DNA of 37,807 nt from Nostoc sp. NOS(2021) (GCF_017115025.1 NZ_JABXKM010000116.1:1-37807), one strand, 5' to 3'. Counted from the first letter of the stretch, positions 6,697 to 15,669 are shown. Notes: generated from the letters alone by a model not told the origin. A program made the numbers and translations.

Positions 6697-9600
6697 TCAC
6701 TCAAATTGCCCAAGCGATCGCCCAGATACAATAATGAAACCGACAGAATCAAGCCTCAAAAGCGGCTGGCGAATTCCCTCTAGAATGGCTGCATTTAAAG
6801 CAGTTTCTATCTTCAATTCTTCCGCTAATGCATTATCCCAACTTTGCTGGTTCAGGCGTAGGCGTAATTGTTCTACTCGATTGTCTAATTTATTTTCGGC
6901 AACTTTAGCAGAACTTTGGCATAAGTCAATAAAATCAGGACGATTGGAGAGTAATTCCGAAGAAGTGTTACGCACTTGATAGCAAAAATTTTGCCATTTA
7001 CTAGGGTCAACAAAATCGTCAATAATTCCTAAGCGCTCTTTTGCCAGATTGTAATCTCGTCCTTGATTATTGTTTTTATCTTTATATGGACGTTGCAGGA
7101 TACTTAAGATTGCTCTATCTTCAACAACACGTATTGGCTCGTTGCGACCATCAACATAGATAGTTTCTATAATTGGCGGAAATAGAGCATCTACACGTCG
7201 CTGCAAGTTTTTGAATTGAGAATTATCTAGTTTGTTATCTAGTAAAACTTGTTTGGCAATTGTTAAATTTGCTTCGACTACATAATTGCATTGGAAACCA
7301 AACCACTCCTTCCCTTCTTTCGCGTCCCAAGATGTATCAGTGCGCCACATCGCAAAGGCTTCACCTCGGTCATCCCAGTTTATATAGTTCAAGAGTGCTT
7401 CTACAAATCCTTCCCCAACCCGAAAGAGTTTAACACCAGCATTTTGGTTTGCTACCCTACGATTATAAGTACCAAATTGGTCTAGATAACTATCAGCAAA
7501 ACGGTTTTTTAACTCATTTATGGGAACCAATGTCCGCGTTGTCGGTTGATAACGTCGCATCTCTGATGAATCTGGGTTATTTTGTCCCCTGAATCCCAGC
7601 GCGTCACAAATCCAGCCTTCAATTGCTCGCTTAATTTCTAGATGGCAAGCATCGTAATTATCTAAATCTTGAAAATACTGGGTTGCAATTTCATCGTTAG
7701 CGTCAATTTCATCTAGAGTATTTTGTTCGCTAATCTTCACTATTTCCGCTTCAATTTGCTCTTGAATTGGCTCAACCATCTCTAACAATCCCGCAGCACT
7801 TGATTGAAACAAAACTGTTTCTAATTCTGCAAGTTTCTCATCGACATAAAACTGTAGACTGGCAATTGATTGTTGAAAAATACCAAATCCATCTTTTAAT
7901 ACTTTATACCAAGCATTGTGAGGGCTATCTTCTAAATAAGGGCCAATCAAGGCACTAGATTGGATGCCAATTTTGCTGCCAATGCGGTCAAGTCTGCCAA
8001 TTCTCTGTTCTAATTGATTAGGCGACCAAGGAAGGTCAAAATGAATTAACCAGTCGGCAAACTGGAGGTTACGTCCTTCTTCTCCAGAGCGATCGCATAC
8101 TAGAATAAAGCAGTTTGGGTTATTCTTGAACCTATTTATGCCTTCCTCAACCTTGTCTGGTGATTCTCCAAATTGATGGCTGGCTACTGTCTCTGCACCA
8201 AAGGTATTAGACAAATACCGGACAATTTCGGCACAAGTTTGCACAAAACTGGTAAATACAATAAATTTGGGGAGAATATCGCCAGTAATTGGTCTCCGAA
8301 TTCTCTGTTGTATTCTCGTGATGAATTCGTTTTGATTCTTCCGAATGTTTGCGGGAATTTTGAAGTAGATACCTAGCTGATTCAGCAGCACAGTTTTCAA
8401 ATTTTCCGTCCGTTCTCCATCCTCTTGAGGTTGACGAATAACTTTTAGTAAGGATTGCAGAATCTCTTCTTCCCCTGAGAATTTGGGGGTTGTAGTTAAG
8501 ATGCGAACATCATCTTCTTTAAACTCCTGGATGAGTTTAGTATCAGATTTACCAGTTAAACGCGCCGCAATTACCTGCTCTAAAATACCTAACCAAGTAC
8601 CAGAAGCTAGAAATAACAAGAGAAAAATCCGCTGATATTGCTTTTCATGAGGAGCGACACTACGCCATTGATTGATCAGTTCGTGAATATCAAGCGATCG
8701 CTCGTCTAAATCATACTCTTCTTTCGGCGTAAAATTGCGGTCAAATATCACATCTTCCACCGCAGCGCGACGGTTGCGAAGCATTCGCCGATGTAGTCGA
8801 TAGGTATCGCTGACGTGGATGCGAATCGCTTGAACGATTTGCTCTTGCTCAGTAGAATTTGTTTGTAAATTTTCTAAATCATCTGCCAACTTCAGTAAAT
8901 ACTTATCCTCAGCAAAGAGGTTTCGTAGTTGCTGCAAGTTGCTTTTGAGAACAAGAGGGTTGGCACCTTCATTAAAAGAAAGCAGAAGTTTACCAATTTG
9001 CTGACGGCTTTCAACTTTGGCACGAAAACCTGCTAAATCATCAAGTTTATAGGTTGTTGGGTCGAGCAAATGCAACATGGCCAGAAAATCCTGCTCATGA
9101 TTGAGAACAGGAGTGGCAGATAATAAAAGTAAGCGATCGCTCTTATGGGCAATATTTTTGCAAGTCTCAAAACGCTGTAGCACTGCTGCATCTTTAGAGG
9201 TTGCCATTGCTGCGATGTGATGGGCTTCATCTAAAATTAAGCAGCCTATCTTCGCTTTCAGGTTGATTTTATGGATATCTTCAACCGCCAGCACCGCTAC
9301 CCGTTTGGGAAAATGGGAGATGTAAAACTTGTTTTCTAACTCAGTCCGCCATTGTTTGAGCAAATATTGCGGCACTATGACCACCGCACCTTTTTTCGGT
9401 TCATCAAGGAGGAATTGACGGAGAATCGCACCCGCTTCGATGGTTTTTCCGAGTCCCACCTCGTCTGCTAGCAAGTAGCGTTGAATTGGGTCTTCCAGTA
9501 CCCGCCTGACTACTTCAACTTGGTGAGGATAAAGATTAATATTTGCCGAAATCAGTCCCGACATCCCGCGACTGACAGCGCGTTGCTGAATCAAGGATTT

Positions 9601-10005
9601 CACGAAAGCCAATCTTTTGTCGTGGAAGTAGGGCGTTTCGTGACCCTTCATTGCTAGAGTTTGGATAGGGTCTGTGTTGGGTAAATTGCAACGAACGTAA
9701 ATGTCTTCTTCAGATGCGATCGCAGTTTTCTTATCTGGCAAATCAATTTGATACATTTCTGTATCTTCATCCCAGATAAAAATTCTGCCAACTATCCATT
9801 TATCCTGGGTTTGGGACTTGATATAGCATCGAGCTTGGGGTTCAAGCCTGACTTGAGAGAGCGAATTTAAAGGTAAAGTTTTTTGGAGACGTTGCCCGAT
9901 TGAGCAGAAATACTCAACGTTTGCATCGGTATCAGATATTTCTGTAACTTTTCCGATACCCAAATAGTTATTCTGGGACTGTACCAATAAACCAAGCTTA
10001 ATCAT
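6697..10005 (-). CDS. SNF2/RapA-type helicase, DpdE-like
   Basis: A superfamily 2 DNA-dependent ATPase of about 1102 aa. Walker A is DEVGLGKTIEAG (about residues 180-191), the DEAH box lies in CLILDEAHHIA (about 255-265), and motif III-like LLLLSATPVLN and C-terminal helicase motif VI QRIGRLDRIG are present. The DEVGLGKT form is characteristic of RapA/HepA-like SNF2 proteins. The small N-terminal domain (GLLVQSQNNYLGIGKVTEIS) and the length match DpdE, the SNF2 component of the dpd 7-deazaguanine DNA-modification/restriction cluster, as I recall it. No other dpd gene is in the window. The ATG at 10005 is preferred to the GTG at 10017 because AGGTGA lies about 9 bases upstream. A DISARM-type or other defence helicase is the alternative. 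Confidence 0.8.
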   Translation of the reverse strand: MIKLGLLVQSQNNYLGIGKVTEISDTDANVEYFCSIGQRLQKTLPLNSLSQVRLEPQARCYIKSQTQDKWIVGRIFIWDEDTEMYQIDLPDKKTAIASEEDIYVRCNLPNTDPIQTLAMKGHETPYFHDKRLAFVKSLIQQRAVSRGMSGLISANINLYPHQVEVVRRVLEDPIQRYLLADEVGLGKTIEAGAILRQFLLDEPKKGAVVIVPQYLLKQWRTELENKFYISHFPKRVAVLAVEDIHKINLKAKIGCLILDEAHHIAAMATSKDAAVLQRFETCKNIAHKSDRLLLLSATPVLNHEQDFLAMLHLLDPTTYKLDDLAGFRAKVESRQQIGKLLLSFNEGANPLVLKSNLQQLRNLFAEDKYLLKLADDLENLQTNSTEQEQIVQAIRIHVSDTYRLHRRMLRNRRAAVEDVIFDRNFTPKEEYDLDERSLDIHELINQWRSVAPHEKQYQRIFLLLFLASGTWLGILEQVIAARLTGKSDTKLIQEFKEDDVRILTTTPKFSGEEEILQSLLKVIRQPQEDGERTENLKTVLLNQLGIYFKIPANIRKNQNEFITRIQQRIRRPITGDILPKFIVFTSFVQTCAEIVRYLSNTFGAETVASHQFGESPDKVEEGINRFKNNPNCFILVCDRSGEEGRNLQFADWLIHFDLPWSPNQLEQRIGRLDRIGSKIGIQSSALIGPYLEDSPHNAWYKVLKDGFGIFQQSIASLQFYVDEKLAELETVLFQSSAAGLLEMVEPIQEQIEAEIVKISEQNTLDEIDANDEIATQYFQDLDNYDACHLEIKRAIEGWICDALGFRGQNNPDSSEMRRYQPTTRTLVPINELKNRFADSYLDQFGTYNRRVANQNAGVKLFRVGEGFVEALLNYINWDDRGEAFAMWRTDTSWDAKEGKEWFGFQCNYVVEANLTIAKQVLLDNKLDNSQFKNLQRRVDALFPPIIETIYVDGRNEPIRVVEDRAILSILQRPYKDKNNNQGRDYNLAKERLGIIDDFVDPSKWQNFCYQVRNTSSELLSNRPDFIDLCQSSAKVAENKLDNRVEQLRLRLNQQSWDNALAEELKIETALNAAILEGIRQPLLRLDSVGFIIVSGRSLGQFE

Positions 10006-10017
10006 AGATCCAGTCAC

Positions 10018-10348
10018 CTGAACACACTAAAAGAACCTTCCAGACTAGTTTGTTAATCCATATCTGGCAATTTTGTAGATCAACATTATAGATAATAAAC
10101 TGGTATTACAGTTTTTGTCATAGCGATGTCTACGATGGGCTGTGACGCTCCTGCGTCGCTCTAAGCGAAGCTATGCCGTTGGCGAAGCCTCTCGAAGAGA
10201 AGGCTTTACGCTACGCTATCGGTGACGCTCCACCACAGCCAATGTAAAATCAGCCCAAACGTACATTTGTCGTAGGGGCACAGCATTGCTGTGCCCCTAC
10301 TTGCGTTGGCGTAGCCCACCGGAGGTATTGCTACTGAACAGATGAAAC
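10018..10348. repeat. Intergenic dispersed repeats
   Basis: Positions about 10125-10230 hold a GC-rich dispersed repeat with many inverted fragments (GCTCTAAGCGAAGCTATGCC, GGCGAAGCC, ACGCTACGCTATC). Relatives occur near 13120, 15940, 31915, 32340 and 37720. Positions 10272-10300 are the second copy of the 29-nt palindrome seen at 1802-1830, here perfect except at the centre. No gene is seen. Confidence 0.7.
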
Positions 10349-12016
10349 TCAAGTTACCTTGACTGGAATTTGAATTACAAACTGTGTTCCCTGTTCCAAA
10401 GTTGAATAGCACTCCAATGTTCCGCCGTGTTTGACCGTGATGATTTGGTAGCTGATAGACAATCCAAGTCCCGTCCCTTTACCGACAGGTTTTGTCGTAT
10501 AGAAAGGATCAAAGACACGTTGTCTTACAGATTCAGACATTCCTGAACCATTGTCTGCAATCACAATTTTGACCTGATTTTGAGTGTTGATATCGGTTGA
10601 AATTGAGATTTTGCTGCGATCGCAATTGTATTCCTCTAGCGCGTCAATTGCATTTGCTAGAATATTCATAAACACCTGATTGAGTTGACCTGCATAACAT
10701 TCCACTAACGGCAGATCACCATAGTGTTTAACAAGATGAATTTCTGAGTGTTCTGGTCTGTCATTGAGACGATGTTGCAGAATCATCAGCGTACTATCAA
10801 TCCCATCATGAATGTTAACAGACTTTAGTTCTGCTTCATCCATACGAGAAAATGTGCGGAGCGATTGAACAATATCCCTAATTCGCTTTGTTCCCACTTT
10901 CATAGAAGCAAGCGTTTTAGGCAAATCTTCTGCTAAAAATGCCAAGTCAATCTCCTCAATCACTTCCTGAATTCCCTGACTTGTTTGAGGATACTCCTGT
11001 TGATATATCTTGATCAAAGCCAGTAAACCACTTACATACTCATCTAGATAAGTCACATTCGCATGAATGAAATTGACTGGATTATTAATTTCGTGAGCAA
11101 CTCCCGCCACCAACTGTCCTAAGCTAGACATCTTTTCTGTCTGTACCAATTGGGATTGAGTTTTTAAGAGAGTCTCTAGCACCTGTTGCAATTCTTGAGT
11201 TCGTTCTTCAACTCGATGTTCCAGCATATCATGAGCTTCCTGGATCGGTTGAGCGATCGCCCGACTCAGCAGCCATGCCAGTGTCAGTGATGCGCCCAAT
11301 CCCACTAGAATGCTGCTCATAGCCACAAATTGGTTTTGCTTTACTGCCTTATTGCCAGATTCCTGAATTTGAACCGCAAAATCTTGATTGTTTTTAAGCA
11401 GACTTTGTAATGAAGTATTAGCTTTTTGATAGAGTAATTCTCTAGTTGGTCTATTGGACTGCAATTGAGTGTAGATAGCTAAAGCAGACTCAACGCGCTT
11501 TACTTGAGGCAAATTCTGTTGCCCCTGATGCCCCAGTTTTCCTTGCATTAACTCCGGTTGAGAAATATTCAACTCATAGAACTTTCGCTCCAAACTCATA
11601 AATTTCTGGTGGGCTTGCTTCCAGACTTTCCAATTTTCAATTAACTGTTCTGATAACTGTTGCTCTGCGGCGTTGTTGAGCGGTGTATTCAACGCTTGCT
11701 GCGTATTCAACGCTTGCTCCCATCCCTGATCAATTTGTTTCCAGGCTTTGTTAATACGCACCAAAGTCAACTGCCGCTGTTGCTTTGTCAAGGTCTGGTT
11801 AAGCAATAGCCGTTCCGACGACTCAATTTGAACCTGTCCTTCGCTGATTTTCCACAAGCCATCCATACTGGGTAAATCGTTGTTAGCCAGCTCGTTGATA
11901 TAGCTTGATAGCTTTGAAATACTGCTATACGAACCTATACTCACTATCAGAATGATTGCAGTAATCACCCCAAAAGAAGCAAAAAGTTTTATTTGCAAAT
12001 TCAGTTTGGAGAACAT
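10349..12016 (-). CDS. Membrane sensor histidine kinase
   Basis: A 555-aa transmembrane histidine kinase. TM1 is about residues 9-28 and TM2 about 230-252, enclosing a roughly 200-residue helical periplasmic domain like four-helix-bundle MCP sensors. A short coiled coil (VEERTQELQQVLETLLKTQ) links to the HisKA domain with the phospho-acceptor His308 in GVAHEINNPVNF. The ATPase domain shows the N box NILANAIDALEE, G1 DNGSGM, F box FDPFYTTKP and G2 GKGTGLGLSI. A clear HAMP domain is not evident. No response regulator lies next to it, so it is an orphan. A short internal duplication gives QALNTQQALNT at about 101-111. Confidence 0.93.
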   Translation of the reverse strand: MFSKLNLQIKLFASFGVITAIILIVSIGSYSSISKLSSYINELANNDLPSMDGLWKISEGQVQIESSERLLLNQTLTKQQRQLTLVRINKAWKQIDQGWEQALNTQQALNTPLNNAAEQQLSEQLIENWKVWKQAHQKFMSLERKFYELNISQPELMQGKLGHQGQQNLPQVKRVESALAIYTQLQSNRPTRELLYQKANTSLQSLLKNNQDFAVQIQESGNKAVKQNQFVAMSSILVGLGASLTLAWLLSRAIAQPIQEAHDMLEHRVEERTQELQQVLETLLKTQSQLVQTEKMSSLGQLVAGVAHEINNPVNFIHANVTYLDEYVSGLLALIKIYQQEYPQTSQGIQEVIEEIDLAFLAEDLPKTLASMKVGTKRIRDIVQSLRTFSRMDEAELKSVNIHDGIDSTLMILQHRLNDRPEHSEIHLVKHYGDLPLVECYAGQLNQVFMNILANAIDALEEYNCDRSKISISTDINTQNQVKIVIADNGSGMSESVRQRVFDPFYTTKPVGKGTGLGLSISYQIITVKHGGTLECYSTLEQGTQFVIQIPVKVT

Positions 12017-12328
12017 AGTACCTTTACCCAGAGTTCACGATGCCGAATACAGCATTCGCTGTTCTTTAGGATTCCCCAAACATCTGGTAAGCTAACTATT
12101 TATTAAACGCAGAGTCCTAGATAACGTGACTTAAACTTTTTATCAACTAAGAAAATCAAAATAAGAACCAATTTTCAACTCTACATCGAGTGAGCATTTA
12201 AGCGGTTATCTTATAATATAGGAATCCTATTTTATTTTTGAAAAAAAGACGACCTCCTTCCCAAGAGTGGCAAAATCAAAAGTAATGTGTCGCTACGATA
12301 CAATTAAGGTGATATAGTTTTGTTTACT
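12017..12328. other. Divergent intergenic region, histidine kinase / S4 protein
   Basis: Contains the promoters of the kinase gene (minus) and the S4 gene (plus). A TATAAT at 12212-12217 is followed by a short palindrome, ATAGGAATCCTAT, at 12218-12230. A convincing -35 box was not found. No gene is seen. Confidence 0.4.
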
Positions 12329-12583
12329 ATGAAGAAAATCAGAGACAACACAATTAAGTTAAATCAATTTTTAAAGTTGATGGGTATAGTGCCAACTGGA
12401 GGGCAAGCCAAGCTGATGATTCAAGGTGGCGATGTCCAAGTAAACGGTATGCTGGAAACTCGACGAGGACGGCGACTAGTACCGGGTGATAAAGTGACAA
12501 TACAAGGACAGACTTTAGAGGTGAATTTGAACAACAATGAAGACCAAGACGTAGTAATAGATTTTCCCGAACCAACCGAGTAA
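12329..12583 (+). CDS. S4-domain RNA-binding protein (YbcJ-like)
   Basis: An 84-aa protein that is almost entirely one S4 RNA-binding domain: IKLNQFLKLMGIVPTGGQAK, then MIQGGDVQVNGMLETRRGRR and LVPGDKVTIQG. This is the same alpha-L motif found in ribosomal protein S4 and in YbcJ, which is thought to bind structured RNA. The ATG at 12329 is chosen over a TTG at 12320. The acidic tail (NNNEDQDVVIDFPEPTE) is outside the domain. The next gene, 47 bp downstream on the same strand, encodes the ribosome-rescue hydrolase ArfB, which suggests a shared translation-related role. Confidence 0.88.
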   Translation: MKKIRDNTIKLNQFLKLMGIVPTGGQAKLMIQGGDVQVNGMLETRRGRRLVPGDKVTIQGQTLEVNLNNNEDQDVVIDFPEPTE

Positions 12584-12630
12584 AGGATTTTTATCCCAAA
12601 TTGAAAAGTTATTCTTTTGCCTTGTGAGTA

Positions 12631-13047
12631 ATGCTGCAAATTTCCAACAAAGTTATTATCCCACAGAGTGATCTTGAAATTAGCGCGATTCGTTCGCAAG
12701 GAGCGGGAGGCCAAAATGTGAATAAGGTTTCCACCGCGATTCACTTGCGCTTTGATATTGTGGCTTCATCATTACCAGATTATTATAAACAACAGCTTTT
12801 AAAGCTGAATGATCGACGCATCACCCAAGAAGGAGTTGTGGTAATCAAAGCCCAAGAACACCGAAGCCAAGAGAACAATCGGGAGTCAGCGTTGAGACGA
12901 CTTCAAGAACTCATTCAAAGCGCAGTTGTAGTGACGAGAAAACGCAAACCCACCAAACCGACTCGCAGTTCTCAAAAAAAGCGCCTTGACTACAAAAATA
13001 AGCGCGGACAGGTTAAGTCTAACAGAGGGCAGGTGACTGAATTTTAG
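12631..13047 (+). CDS. arfB: Peptidyl-tRNA hydrolase ArfB (YaeJ), stalled-ribosome rescue
   Basis: A 138-aa class I release-factor-like protein lacking codon-recognition domains. The catalytic GGQ motif lies in RSQGAGGQNVNKVSTAIHLR (about residues 22-41). The lysine/arginine-rich C-terminal tail (TRKRKPTKPTRSSQKKRLDY) corresponds to the ArfB tail that inserts into the empty mRNA channel. ArfB hydrolyses peptidyl-tRNA on ribosomes stalled without a stop codon. The length matches the family. It follows the S4-domain gene closely and is probably co-transcribed. Confidence 0.93.
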   Translation: MLQISNKVIIPQSDLEISAIRSQGAGGQNVNKVSTAIHLRFDIVASSLPDYYKQQLLKLNDRRITQEGVVVIKAQEHRSQENNRESALRRLQELIQSAVVVTRKRKPTKPTRSSQKKRLDYKNKRGQVKSNRGQVTEF

Positions 13048-13512
13048 ATTTTAGACTTTAGATTTTAGATTTTAAATTTTGGATTGAAGATTCAAAACCG
13101 TTCCGCTGACTTGTACTGAACGTTGTCGTTGGCGCAGCCTCTCGTAGATAAGTAGCGCTCACGCTAAAACCTAAAATTTAAAAAGGGTTGCGAGCAAGCG
13201 AATTTATACTCGCTCCGCGAGAAGCAAGCTACGTGAAACAAATCTAAAATCCAAAAGCGTTCGACTGAGCGCTCACGCCGAAGTCTAAAATAAAATGACA
13301 AGCCTCTGACTTGATTGCTGGGGTCAATCTAAAATCTAAAATCCAAAATCTAAAATTGTCTGACAGATTGTTGATTTAGAAATTAAACTTTGGCACTCAA
13401 TTTGGTTGCAAGATATAACCAGAGAAATAAGACTAATTCCTTCTATTGACTCTAGTCAAGTTGATGACTAATTGATTAGCTTGAAAAGAGCAACTATTAA
13501 AGGTGAAAAAAG
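13048..13512. repeat. Intergenic repeats
   Basis: Dominated by TTTTAGA/AAATCTA heptamer-type STRRs (about 13045-13085 and 13325-13360), alternating with GC-rich dispersed repeat fragments at about 13115-13275. No gene is seen until the small membrane protein at 13513. Confidence 0.65.
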
Positions 13513-13689
13513 ATGAATAAGACATTACTAACGATTTTGATGCTTGCACTCTTACTCTTATTCATCATCTCTCCCTTTGCTGCCCTTGCTAGTTTAATGC
13601 TGGTAGTGTTAGTTTCGGCGTTTTTCTCTTTACTAGGAAACTTGTTCCAAGCAATTATTGGTGGTGACACCATTTCACACAAACCCTGA
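13513..13689 (+). CDS. Small hydrophobic membrane protein, 58 aa
   Basis: An ATG preceded by AAAGGTGAAAAAAG opens a 58-codon frame ending at TGA. The product begins MNKTLLTILMLALLLLFIIS and has two hydrophobic stretches (about residues 4-24 and 26-49) and a short polar tail (GGDTISHKP). The good ribosome-binding sequence and consistent hydrophobicity support a real gene. No family is recognised, and the function is likely membrane-associated but unknown. Confidence 0.6.
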   Translation: MNKTLLTILMLALLLLFIISPFAALASLMLVVLVSAFFSLLGNLFQAIIGGDTISHKP

Positions 13690-13723
13690 TACATATAAAT
13701 TTCTCGTAGGGGCACAACATTGC

Positions 13724-13921
13724 TCATTAGTATCAACTTAAGATAAAAGCCAGTCTAGAACAAGCTTTTAAGATTGTCTCGTTCCCAGTCTCCGACTGGG
13801 AATGCCTAACGGGGCGGGCTGCCGCCTCAAGACTTGCGGCAGAGCCGCGATGAGGTGCATTTCCAGCCAGAGGCTGGAAACGAGGTTTTAAGAGGGTTTT
13901 GGCTTAAGTTTACACCAATGA
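13724..13921. mobile_element. MITE inserted into a dispersed palindrome, with target duplication
   Basis: A 198-bp element with 19-bp terminal inverted repeats: left TCATTAGTATCAACTTAAG (13724-13742), right CTTAAGTTTACACCAATGA (13903-13921), 15 of 19 matching. It is flanked by CATTGC at 13718-13723 and 13923-13928. Removing the element and one flank restores the 29-nt palindrome seen at 10272-10300, so the pre-insertion site can be reconstructed. The interior contains nested hairpins (CCCAGTC-TCC-GACTGGG; TTCCAGCC-AGA-GGCTGGAA). There is no coding capacity, so transposition would need a transposase elsewhere. Confidence 0.8.
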
Positions 13922-14053
13922 GCATTGCTGTGCCCCTACCAACGTACTTGTATCATTATTAAAGTGAAACGGTATGACACCAACCCTAAAAGGTCTTAGG
14001 CGGTGCGTTAGACTTAACGTCATAATGCACCCTACAAGCAACGAACTTTGAGC

Positions 14054-14447
14054 TTAAAAATCAATTTTCATCTTGAAAGAGATGCCACCAACTCGATTGA
14101 TTATTTCACTGTCAGCAACAACTTCCCAGCCAAAGCGTTTATATAAACCCACGGCTGGATTTGTCGCTCTGGTACTAAGTGATATTGATGGATAAGATGT
14201 TTTGGCAGATGCTAACAAATGTGTGAGTAACTGCGTTCCTATGCCTTTATTTCTATGTTGAGGAAGAATTGCTATTGCTAGTTCAGGAGTGCGATCATCA
14301 ACATAGCCATATCCTTTATTTTCACCTGTCAATAGACGCAGCCATGCGGCTCCTACTAGCTGATTACTACTTTCCAGAATAGTCGTAAAGCATTTGCCAA
14401 AGAAAAGGCTCATCTTCCTGTATGAGTGGACGAATAGAATAATCCAT
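14054..14447 (-). pseudogene. GNAT acetyltransferase with internal deletion and frameshift
   Basis: The C-terminal part (119 codons from 14413) carries the GNAT acetyl-CoA-binding motif A (LPQHRNKGIGTQLLTHLL) and a typical end (RATNPAVGLYKRFGWEVV). The expected start is in a different frame: an ATG at 14447 reads MDYSIRPLIQEDEPFLWQML, then hits a stop at 14367-14369. The N-terminal strand and the cofactor-binding core are thus out of frame, and roughly 40 residues that normally separate them are missing. The gene starts 9 bp after the PPOX stop, as in an operon. The remaining 119-aa frame could still be translated but would lack the first structural elements. Confidence 0.7.
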
Positions 14448-14456
14448 GAGTCAAAT

Positions 14457-15011
14457 TTAGGGTAATTTACTCAGTGGTGTCGCTAAACCGTCAATGCTAA
14501 CCAGATTTTTCTGCTGTTGATATTCTCGAACTCCCTCTTCACCTTTTTTACTAGCCCAGTTTACTAGAGTCTGGCGCTGACCTCGATATTCATAGAGTGG
14601 AACGCCAAAACCACAGGAAGTCTGTACTTTTTCAATGTCAGCGACGATAATTTGACGAGTTCCAGGTATCGGCAAAAACAGAGAGTACAGGGAGTTCCAG
14701 TCTGGAGAACTCGGTAAAATCGTCTTTCCTTGACCGTAAAGACGCAGGATACACGCGGGTTCTTCAAAGGCACAAAACATAAAGGTTATCCGCCCATTCT
14801 CTTGCAAATGGGCTGATGTTTCGTTACCACTGCCTGTAAGGTCTACGTAACCTACTCGGTTGGGAGAGAGGATGCGAAAACAGTCCAGACCTTTTGGAGA
14901 CAGGTTAATATGACCCGTAGAACTTAAGGGTGCAGAGCCAACAAAGAAAAGGTGTTGGGCAGCAATAAAGTCTTGCAGTTCGTCAGTAATACAGTTAAAA
15001 AATTTAGACAT
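14457..15011 (-). CDS. Pyridoxamine 5'-phosphate oxidase family flavoprotein
   Basis: A 184-aa protein with the FMN-binding split-barrel of the PPOX superfamily. Supporting features are an N-terminal AAQHLFFVGSAPLSSTGHIN strand pair, LSPKGLDCFRIL, the GYVDLTGSGNETSAHLQENG FMN-site segment and ITFMFCAFEEPACILRLYGQ. Family members reduce or bind flavins, F420 or other cofactors. The substrate here is not predictable, and true pyridoxine synthesis activity is unlikely. The gene heads a minus-strand pair with the broken GNAT gene. Confidence 0.85.
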   Translation of the reverse strand: MSKFFNCITDELQDFIAAQHLFFVGSAPLSSTGHINLSPKGLDCFRILSPNRVGYVDLTGSGNETSAHLQENGRITFMFCAFEEPACILRLYGQGKTILPSSPDWNSLYSLFLPIPGTRQIIVADIEKVQTSCGFGVPLYEYRGQRQTLVNWASKKGEEGVREYQQQKNLVSIDGLATPLSKLP

Positions 15012-15144
15012 AGACTGTCTGATTTATATTTGCAAATTTCCTATGTTCTCAGCCTATGTCTTAGCTAAATATCTAGCAAGTCCTAATTGCCGATGTCTGA
15101 CAACAAGCGGGTCATCTTCAGGGAGTGGGGAATGGGGAAAAGTA

Positions 15145-15669
15145 TTACTGTCTCAGATACCGACTAGCCATTTGGATGGCATCAGCGATATCGATATCAC
15201 CATCGCCGTCAGCATCCAAGAAAGAATTCAGTACAGGATTCCCGCCAGCTTGAGGATTCTGAGCATTTGCACCTGATTGCAAAAAATTCAGTACCAAAGG
15301 TACTGCTAAAGGCAGCAATTGTTGAACTATACCAGCATCCAACCCAGTGCGCTGGGCAGCAACTTCAGCTACCTGCTGTTGTATCTCAGGAGAAAACAGC
15401 GAATCGACGGCTTCGGGGTTAGGTGAAGTCCCAGCATATTGATTCACTAGAGTTTGTGCGGCTTCATTACCATCTGTGGCTTGCTTGTCTTGTAAAGCAG
15501 AACGCACTTGACCACCCACAATTGACAAAACTGATTGGATGGTAGACGGGTCTGTGCCAGTGCGATCGCTCAACTGCTGTACAGTGTTAACAATACTTCC
15601 TAGTTGACCTAAGCTGCCCTGTTGATTAGGATTAGTGACGGCACCAAGAATTTGCTCGAAAAGTCCCAT
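15145..15669 (-). CDS. DUF937 protein with C-terminal calcium-binding-type loop
   Basis: A 174-aa protein starting MGLFEQILGAVTNPNQQGSL. The first 140 residues are the helical, Gln/Ala-rich DUF937 (YidB-like) domain (LGSIVNTVQQL, QSVLSIVGGQVRSALQDKQ, VQQLLPLAVPLVLNFLQSGA). The end is one EF-hand/dockerin-like loop, DADGDGDIDIADAI, with Asp at loop positions 1, 3, 5, 7, 9 and 12. The open frame extends 29 codons upstream to 15756, but the ATG at 15669 begins exactly at the conserved domain. Function unknown; the tail suggests Ca2+ binding. Confidence 0.82.
   Translation of the reverse strand: MGLFEQILGAVTNPNQQGSLGQLGSIVNTVQQLSDRTGTDPSTIQSVLSIVGGQVRSALQDKQATDGNEAAQTLVNQYAGTSPNPEAVDSLFSPEIQQQVAEVAAQRTGLDAGIVQQLLPLAVPLVLNFLQSGANAQNPQAGGNPVLNSFLDADGDGDIDIADAIQMASRYLRQ

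Noticed and set aside
11690..11725. Repeated TATTCAACGCTTGC, considered as a CRISPR-like repeat
   Set aside because: Only two adjacent copies inside the histidine kinase gene; an in-frame duplication.
12421..12744. 107-codon minus-strand frame across the S4/arfB junction
   Set aside because: Antisense to two well-supported genes.
13497..13736. 79-codon minus-strand frame
   Set aside because: Antisense to the better supported 58-aa membrane protein on the plus strand.
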